This document shows, piece after piece, positions 5,547 through 9,749 of a DNA stretch of 9,749 nucleotides. Numbering within the stretch: the stretch's first letter is position 1; each line of letters begins with the position of its first letter. The translations under genes were made by a program, and so were the position numbers. This DNA comes from an alpha proteobacterium 3107 (GTDB lineage: Bacteria > Pseudomonadota > Alphaproteobacteria > Rhodobacterales > Rhodobacteraceae). The stretch is from positions 1 to 9,749 of the forward strand of contig JPPB01000293.1 of the NCBI GenBank assembly GCA_001483205.1, read 5' to 3'. The notes under the pieces are model-generated. The model was not told where the DNA came from and ran no database searches. It worked only from the letters and a program-made list of their open reading frames with translations.

Positions 5547-5829
5547 TACGCTTCCGCCCCTCACGGAAGACCGGAAGAAGGCCCTGAAACGCCTGAGCGC
5601 ACTGCCGGATGATCAGATTGACACCAGCGACATTCCGGTGCTGGCTGATGAGTCGTTGGCAGGGATGGAGCAGGGCCACTTTTACCGGCCTGTAAAGCGA
5701 CAGATCACCGCCCGGCTGGATGCCGACGTGTTGGCTTGGCTCAAATCTCAGGGCAAGGGCTATCAGACACGCATGAACGCCATTTTGCGTCGGGAAATGA
5801 TCGCGGCGCTCAAATCGGCGTCGCGCTGA
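5521..5829 (+). CDS. brnA: BrnA family antitoxin
   Basis: This 102-residue protein is the cognate antitoxin. Its N-terminal half is polar and probably flexible (PLTEDRKKALKRLSALPDDQ, then DTSDIPVLAD), as expected for the part that wraps the toxin. The C-terminal half has the family's DNA-binding segment ITARLDADVLAWLKSQGKGY, followed by QTRMNAILRREM, which in BrnA is of the ribbon-helix-helix type. BrnA neutralises BrnT by direct binding and represses the operon with it. Translation starts at ATG 5521 inside the brnT end, with a strong purine-rich site GGAAAGGA (5507-5514) six bases upstream, unlike brnT. That difference should favour antitoxin synthesis. The gene is convergent with the membrane-protein gene at 5932, with palindrome copy 3 between them. 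Confidence 0.94.
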   Translation: MKTVRYTPDTLPPLTEDRKKALKRLSALPDDQIDTSDIPVLADESLAGMEQGHFYRPVKRQITARLDADVLAWLKSQGKGYQTRMNAILRREMIAALKSASR

Positions 5830-5890
5830 AACCGTTCTGAAACCCGGATGTGCGGCCCTTTGCTGTTTCCCGACAAGCCGCCCCCGAAAG

Positions 5891-5923
5891 GCCCGGCCTT
5901 ATCCGCGGATAAGGTGCGGGGGG
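5891..5923. repeat. Palindromic element, copy 3 (right of brnTA)
   Basis: This 33-base block is identical to 5136-5168 and in the same orientation, with the 18-bp palindrome at 5897-5914. After it the two copies differ by one G in a G run and then share CCGC. It lies between the convergent brnA and membrane-protein genes. Confidence 0.9.
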
Positions 5924-5931
5924 GCCGCGCC

Positions 5932-6717
5932 TCACCGCAATTCGACGATCGACTTGCCGATCCTGAACGGGGCCGCGAATGCCACCAGCCCGATGGCAAG
6001 GATTTGCAGGTTGAGCACCAGCGCATTGTCCCGCAGGGCCTCCCATTCCTCGCGCAACAGCTTTAACTGGGTGATCAGCTCATCATACGCCTTGGCAATC
6101 ACCAGAAACTCGGCGGCGATGGCCACATGCCCAGGCGCGCGCGAAAGCGCATCGGTCGCCGCCGTTGTCTCTGCATCGCGCGCCTCGAACACCAACAGAT
6201 CGCTGGGGTCGAAACCGCCCGCCTCGGCAATGATGCCGGAAAAGCTGGTGCCCGCAGGCGCGTCTCCCCCGAAAAATTCCGGCCATATCCGCAGCGCCGT
6301 CGGCGGCATCCGCTCCCGCGCCACATCCAGAAACAGCGGCAGGCGGCGGCTGCCGGCGGTCGAGGCCGACAGGAACTCCACCTTATCGCAGAGCGTCAGC
6401 ACATCGGCGCGATGGTCCGGCCCCTGCCAGTCCTGCTCGCAATAGCTCAGCCGAAAGCGCGCGGTGTCCCGCTCGAACTCCTTGGTCAGCGCAAAGGCGA
6501 TGTCGATGCGCCGGTCAAGGCGCGATGTGTCCTTGGTATGCAGCCCGGCGGCAATCGCCATGACCGCGCCAAGCCCGCCGACAATCACCCAGATCAGATC
6601 GGCGACGCTCCACGCCTTGCGCGCCGCATCCCGCCGCAGCATGATCGCCGCGCCGACCGACCCGGCAGAAAAGCAGATCAGGATCAGGAAAATCTGGTTG
6701 TCGATGATCACGTTCAT
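5932..6717 (-). CDS. Unrecognised three-helix membrane protein with a periplasmic domain
   Basis: I do not recognise this 261-residue protein. It has transmembrane helices at about 7-27, 38-58 and 233-250. The basic loop RRDAARK between the first two suggests they form a hairpin with both outer ends periplasmic, so the domain at 60-230 should be periplasmic and the C-terminus (FRIGKS) cytoplasmic. That domain has just two cysteines, at 93 (SYCEQDW) and 110 (LTLCDK), which could form a disulfide. A long charged helix at about 200-232 (AKAYDELITQLKLLREEWEA) may be a coiled coil leading to the last helix. ATG 6717 is chosen because GGAAAG lies eight bases upstream; a TTG at 6771 would add 18 non-hydrophobic residues. 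It lies 194 bases downstream of the methyltransferase on the same strand. Function is unknown. Confidence 0.75.
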   Translation of the reverse strand: MNVIIDNQIFLILICFSAGSVGAAIMLRRDAARKAWSVADLIWVIVGGLGAVMAIAAGLHTKDTSRLDRRIDIAFALTKEFERDTARFRLSYCEQDWQGPDHRADVLTLCDKVEFLSASTAGSRRLPLFLDVARERMPPTALRIWPEFFGGDAPAGTSFSGIIAEAGGFDPSDLLVFEARDAETTAATDALSRAPGHVAIAAEFLVIAKAYDELITQLKLLREEWEALRDNALVLNLQILAIGLVAFAAPFRIGKSIVELR

Positions 6718-6782
6718 GGGTGGTGCTTTCCCTGTCAGGCGCAGGATGCCGGACAGCGGCGGGGAAATCAATCAACTGAATT

Positions 6783-6806
6783 GGCGGCCCGGTGCGCATT
6801 GCCGCC
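6783..6806. terminator. GC stem-loop between the methyltransferase and membrane-protein genes
   Basis: GGCGGC (6783-6788) and GCCGCC (6801-6806) form a six-base stem with a 12-base loop. On the minus strand it lies about 105 bases after the methyltransferase stop and is followed by a mildly T-containing stretch rather than a T run. A weak terminator is possible. I see no gene in the 194-base gap. Confidence 0.25.
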
Positions 6807-6911
6807 CGCCGGGGGGGCAGGCGGTGAACAGGGACATTCTATTCACCACCGACGCATCGGGGTCATCTGCGTTCCCGCCAGCGGAAATATCCCTTTCACC
6901 CATGCAAACCC

Positions 6912-7541
6912 CTATTCCGCGGCGACGCCTGAGTTGTATTTGTAGGTATCCCAGGTTGGTCTGTAGTCACCATCAGCCTGATTGCCCCATACCGTCCAGT
7001 TTTCCCGGCGGCCACGCCCGAAAAGCTCCAGGAACGGTCCCCGGCTGCACGATTCGATGATGGCGTATTGCTCATCCGGCTTGCGCGAGTGCTCCCGCTT
7101 GCGGCTGGCGAACAGGTTGACCTGTCGCCGTCCCGGTGCGAGGGTGCGGGCATTACGCCCCCGAACACCGAACAGCAAAATCTCGGTGACATTACGGAAA
7201 TAGAAGCCCACGCCCCGCCCGTCAGAGCCGCCATCCTTGCGTATCTTGTGCCAGATGATGTTCGATTTGTATTCAAACCCCCATGCGGACAGCACCTGCA
7301 ACCCCAGAGGCAACAGCGCATTGGGAACCCAGAGGTAACAATGGGCGGTGTCTTCCAGATGCTCCGGGACCGGCAGGTTGCAAATATCCTTCAGGTCCAT
7401 GGTTTCATACCGCATCAGCCGCTTGTGTTCCGGAGCCACCTTCCCGGTCCGGTTTGCAAACCGCCATGGCGGATCAGCCATTACGGTTGCGAATTTCCGG
7501 CCCTTGAGAAAATTCCTCAGTTCCTTCGGCGCACAATCCAT
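6912..7541 (-). CDS. MT-A70 family adenine-N6 methyltransferase (orphan)
   Basis: The 209-residue protein is an MT-A70-type methyltransferase that moves a methyl group from S-adenosylmethionine to N6 of adenine. The catalytic DPPW motif is at 23-26 (KFATVMADPPWRF). Other family blocks follow in order: YETMDLKDICNLPVP, CYLWVPNALLPLGLQVLSAW, GFEYKSNIIWHKI, GFYFRNVTEILLFGVRG, REHSRKPDEQYAIIES and FLELFGRGRRENWTVWGNQ. Bacterial members are common on phages and mobile elements and usually modify DNA. ATG 7541 is preferred since GGGGA lies seven bases upstream; ATG 7565 and TTG 7574 overlap the likely promoter. No restriction endonuclease is in view, so it is an orphan here. It sits 65 bases after parE on the same strand and looks less GC-rich than parE, in keeping with transfer. 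The target site cannot be predicted. Confidence 0.92.
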   Translation of the reverse strand: MDCAPKELRNFLKGRKFATVMADPPWRFANRTGKVAPEHKRLMRYETMDLKDICNLPVPEHLEDTAHCYLWVPNALLPLGLQVLSAWGFEYKSNIIWHKIRKDGGSDGRGVGFYFRNVTEILLFGVRGRNARTLAPGRRQVNLFASRKREHSRKPDEQYAIIESCSRGPFLELFGRGRRENWTVWGNQADGDYRPTWDTYKYNSGVAAE

Positions 7542-7564
7542 CCCTGATTCCCCACTTTCCTGCA

Positions 7565-7593
7565 TATAGAACAAATGCGGGCCAAAACATCAA
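7565..7593 (-). promoter_or_regulatory. Candidate promoter of the methyltransferase gene
   Basis: On the minus strand TTGATG (7593-7588) is followed after 17 bases by TCTATA (7570-7565), overlapping TATATG. A start near 7556 would give a short leader before ATG 7541, so the gene may be transcribed separately from parE. Confidence 0.35.
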
Positions 7594-7606
7594 GATTTGG
7601 CTAACC

Positions 7607-9571
7607 TCAAACGTCCAGCCCCTCGGCAAACCGGGCGTTCTCCTGGATATAGCGGAACCGCATCTCGGGCTTTTTGCCCATCAGCCGTTCGACCAGATTG
7701 CGGGTCTCGCCCGGTGCGTCCTCGTCAATGCTGACCCGGATCAGCCTGCGGGTTCCGGGGTTCATGGTGGTGTCTTTCAGGTCTCTGGCGTCCATCTCTC
7801 CCAGCCCCTTAAAGCGGCTCACGCTGATCCGGCCCTTACCGCCGAGGCCCTGCGCCAGCGCCCTGTCCTTCCCGGCGTCATCAAGGCAATAGACCCGCCG
7901 CGCGCCCTGAGTCAGGCGATAGAGCGGCGGGCAGGCCAGATAAAGCCGCCCCGCATCAATCAGCGGGCGCATCTGACTGAAAAAGAACGTCATCAGCAGC
8001 GCGGCGATATGCGCCCCGTCCACATCGGCATCGGTCATAATGATCACCTTTTCATAGCGCAGGTCATCAAGATCAAACCGGCTGCCCAGCCCCACCCCCA
8101 GCGCCTGCGCCAGATCGGCAATCTCGGCATTCGAGCCGAGCTTGTTCGACGCCGCCCCCAGCACGTTCAGAATCTTGCCGCGCAGGGGCAAAAGCGCCTG
8201 AGTCCGGCGGTCCCGCGCCATCTTGGCCGACCCGCCCGCCGAATCGCCCTCGACGATGAAAAGCTCCGTGCCCGCGCGCCCGGCGGCAGAACAATCCACC
8301 AGCTTGCCGGGCAGACGCAGCTTTCTGGTGGCGGATTTGCGGGCGGTTTCCTTTTCTTGCCGACGGCGCAGGCGTTCCTCGGCCCGAAGCACCAGAAAAT
8401 CAAGGATCATGCCCGCCGCTCTGGTATCCGCCGCCAGCCAGTTGTCGAAATGATCCCGCACGGCGTTTTCCACCAGCCGCTGCGCCTCAACCGTGGCCAG
8501 CCGGTCCTTGGTCTGGCCGACAAATTCCGGTTCCCGGATAAAGCACGACACCAGCGCGCACCCCCCGGCCAGCAGGTCATCGCGGGTGATCTGCCCGGCC
8601 TTGCGGTTGCCCGCCAGCTCGCCATAGGCGCGGACCCCCTTCAGGATCGCGGCCCAGAAACCGGCGGCGTGGGTGCCGCCCTCGGGCGTCGGCACGGTGT
8701 TGCAATAGGAATGCAGAAAACCGTCGCGCGCGGGCGTCCAGTTGATCGCCCATTCGACCTTGCCCGGAACGCCGAAACGCTCCTGAAAATCGACGCTTCC
8801 GGCAAAGGGCTGCCCGGCAAGGGCGGACGCGCCCTTCATCGTCTCTTTCAGATAGTCGGACAGCCCGCCGGGAAAGTGAAAGACGGCCTCGGTCGGGGTT
8901 TCGCCATCGTCAATCGCGGATTTCCAGCGGATTTCGACCCCGGAAAACAGATAGGCCTTGGAACGGATTGACCGGAACAGGCGGGCGGGGCGGAAACGGT
9001 GACGCCCGAAAATCTCTGCGTCCGGGTGAAAGGTGACGGTGGTGCCGCGCCGGTTGGGGGCGGCGCCGAGCTTTTCCACCGCGCCCAGGGGGATGCCACG
9101 GCAAAAGCGCTGTTCATACAGTTCCCGGTTCCGGGCCACCTGCACGACCATCGAATCTGACAGCGCGTTGACCACCGACGCCCCCACCCCGTGCAGCCCG
9201 CCCGAGGTCTGATAGGCGTCGCCCGAAAACTTGCCGCCCGCGTGCAGGGTGCAGAGGATGACCTCAAGCGCGCTTTTGTCGGGGAATTTCGGGTGCGGGT
9301 CGATGGGGATGCCCCGGCCATTGTCGCGGATGGTGACGGCGTGGTCCGCGTGCAGCTCCACCCCGATGCGGTTGGCATGGCCCGCGACGGCCTCGTCCAT
9401 GGCGTTGTCGAGCACTTCCGCCACCAGATGATGCAGTGCCCGTTCGTCGGTGCCGCCGATATACATGCCGGGGCGTTTGCGCACGGGTTCGAGGCCCTCC
9501 AGCACTTCGATGGAGGCGGCGTCGTAGCGGGCGGGGGCCGGGGCGGTCCCGGCCAGAAGGTCGTCGGCCAT
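7607..9571 (-). CDS. parE: DNA topoisomerase IV subunit B
   Basis: The 654-residue protein is the ATPase subunit of topoisomerase IV, which with ParC unlinks daughter chromosomes after replication. The GHKL ATPase domain comes first: KRPGMYIGGTDERALHHL, then the catalytic Glu52 and Mg-binding Asn56 in EVLDNAMDEA, DNGRGIP (83-89) and the lid motif GGLHGVG (124-130). A transducer domain follows. The Toprim domain has EGDSAGG with Glu441 and DADVDGAH with acidic residues at 514, 516 and 518. The C-terminus ends in the usual LMGKKPEMRFRYIQENA. Length near 650 and the TDERALHHLVAEVLDNAMDE wording fit ParE; GyrB is about 800 residues. It is complete with no visible defect. Upstream CATAAT (minus strand, near 9604) could be a -10, with no good -35 and only a weak ribosome-binding site. 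Confidence 0.97.
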   Translation of the reverse strand: MADDLLAGTAPAPARYDAASIEVLEGLEPVRKRPGMYIGGTDERALHHLVAEVLDNAMDEAVAGHANRIGVELHADHAVTIRDNGRGIPIDPHPKFPDKSALEVILCTLHAGGKFSGDAYQTSGGLHGVGASVVNALSDSMVVQVARNRELYEQRFCRGIPLGAVEKLGAAPNRRGTTVTFHPDAEIFGRHRFRPARLFRSIRSKAYLFSGVEIRWKSAIDDGETPTEAVFHFPGGLSDYLKETMKGASALAGQPFAGSVDFQERFGVPGKVEWAINWTPARDGFLHSYCNTVPTPEGGTHAAGFWAAILKGVRAYGELAGNRKAGQITRDDLLAGGCALVSCFIREPEFVGQTKDRLATVEAQRLVENAVRDHFDNWLAADTRAAGMILDFLVLRAEERLRRRQEKETARKSATRKLRLPGKLVDCSAAGRAGTELFIVEGDSAGGSAKMARDRRTQALLPLRGKILNVLGAASNKLGSNAEIADLAQALGVGLGSRFDLDDLRYEKVIIMTDADVDGAHIAALLMTFFFSQMRPLIDAGRLYLACPPLYRLTQGARRVYCLDDAGKDRALAQGLGGKGRISVSRFKGLGEMDARDLKDTTMNPGTRRLIRVSIDEDAPGETRNLVERLMGKKPEMRFRYIQENARFAEGLDV

Positions 9572-9749
9572 GTTTACTGCTCTTGTCGGTCTTGTCTGAG
9601 CGCTATTATGGCAGGTATGGGGGGCCGGGGGAAGGGCTGATCAAGATGATGTGTGGGGCGAGTGGTGCGGGCAGCGGCAGGTTCGGTTGCGGGTGGCCCG
9701 CGCGCGCAACCCGAAAGGCCGCGTCCGGCCCGCTCGGGGGGGCGCGAAC
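9572..9749. other. parE upstream region, no gene called
   Basis: This 178-base right end is GC-rich with G and C runs. Short frames remain open to the edge on both strands, but none shows family resemblance or a ribosome-binding site. It holds a -10-like CATAAT on the minus strand (about 9604-9609) and the stem-loop at 9682-9715. Confidence 0.5.
9682..9715. terminator. Long bulged stem-loop upstream of parE
   Basis: TTCGGTTGCG (9682-9691) pairs with CGCAAC (9705-9710) and CGAA (9712-9715), a ten-base stem with one bulged C and a 13-base loop. It may mark the end of the neighbouring gene beyond the right edge. There is no T run, so it may equally be a repeat-type hairpin. Confidence 0.35.

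Noticed and set aside
5136..5923. An insertion sequence or composite transposon formed by the repeats
   Set aside because: There is no transposase gene, and the repeats are short, palindromic and direct, without clear target-site duplications.
6127..6945. A 272-residue plus-strand open frame
   Set aside because: It is antisense to the membrane-protein gene, continues through the non-coding gap, and has the low-complexity basic composition typical of shadows.
8009..8971. A 320-residue plus-strand open frame
   Set aside because: It is the antisense shadow of parE, with no family resemblance and biased composition.
9627..9749. Partial genes open to the right edge on both strands
   Set aside because: No ribosome-binding site or recognisable residues, and in such GC-rich sequence open frames of this length are expected by chance.
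1..9749. CRISPR arrays, tRNA or rRNA genes
   Set aside because: No regularly spaced repeats and no cloverleaf or rRNA-like sequence were seen on reading both strands.

Overview
The window is a GC-rich stretch of chromosome. Gene content, codon bias (G/C at third positions) and protein style all point to an alphaproteobacterium, most likely of the Rhodobacteraceae. The supporting genes are an rpmH-rnpA-yidD cluster, a Rhodobacterales-type MATE exporter, a ParE-type topoisomerase subunit and a BrnT/BrnA pair. This placement is my inference from protein resemblance; no search was run.

Layout from left to right: (1) 1-631, minus strand, the 5' part of a TVP38/TMEM64 (DedA-like) membrane protein running off the left edge. 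(2) 632-911, a divergent intergenic region with a probable rpmH promoter built on a perfect 14-bp tandem repeat and a (CG)6 spacer, followed by a GC-rich leader hairpin. (3) 912-1721, plus strand, rpmH, rnpA and yidD tightly packed; yidC, the common next gene, is absent. (4) 1783-2477, an Xre-family regulator (minus) and a small unknown gene (plus), divergent over an AT-rich region of about 90 bp with overlapping promoter-like sequences. (5) 2586-3599, plus strand, a membrane-anchored protein that looks like an M48 peptidase relative without its zinc motif. (6) 3720-5075, minus strand, a MATE exporter. (7) 5232-5829, plus strand, a brnT-brnA toxin-antitoxin pair. (8) 5932-6717, minus strand, an unrecognised three-helix membrane protein. 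(9) 6912-7541, minus strand, an orphan MT-A70 adenine methyltransferase. (10) 7607-9571, minus strand, parE. (11) 9572-9749, the parE upstream region with a stem-loop and no convincing gene.

A palindromic element centred on CTTATCCGCGGATAAG occurs three times, always between genes. The two copies flanking brnTA share 33 identical bases, while the third, between the M48-like gene and the MATE gene, shares only the 16-bp core. The window therefore looks like housekeeping genes (ribosome/RNase P/membrane insertion, chromosome decatenation) interspersed with small accessory modules: Xre plus unknown, brnTA, and an orphan methyltransferase. No large novel multi-gene system is evident. The best leads are the repeat-flanked brnTA module with its apparently near-leaderless toxin gene, the degenerate M48-like protein, the Xre/small-gene divergon inserted after yidD, and the unusual rpmH control region.
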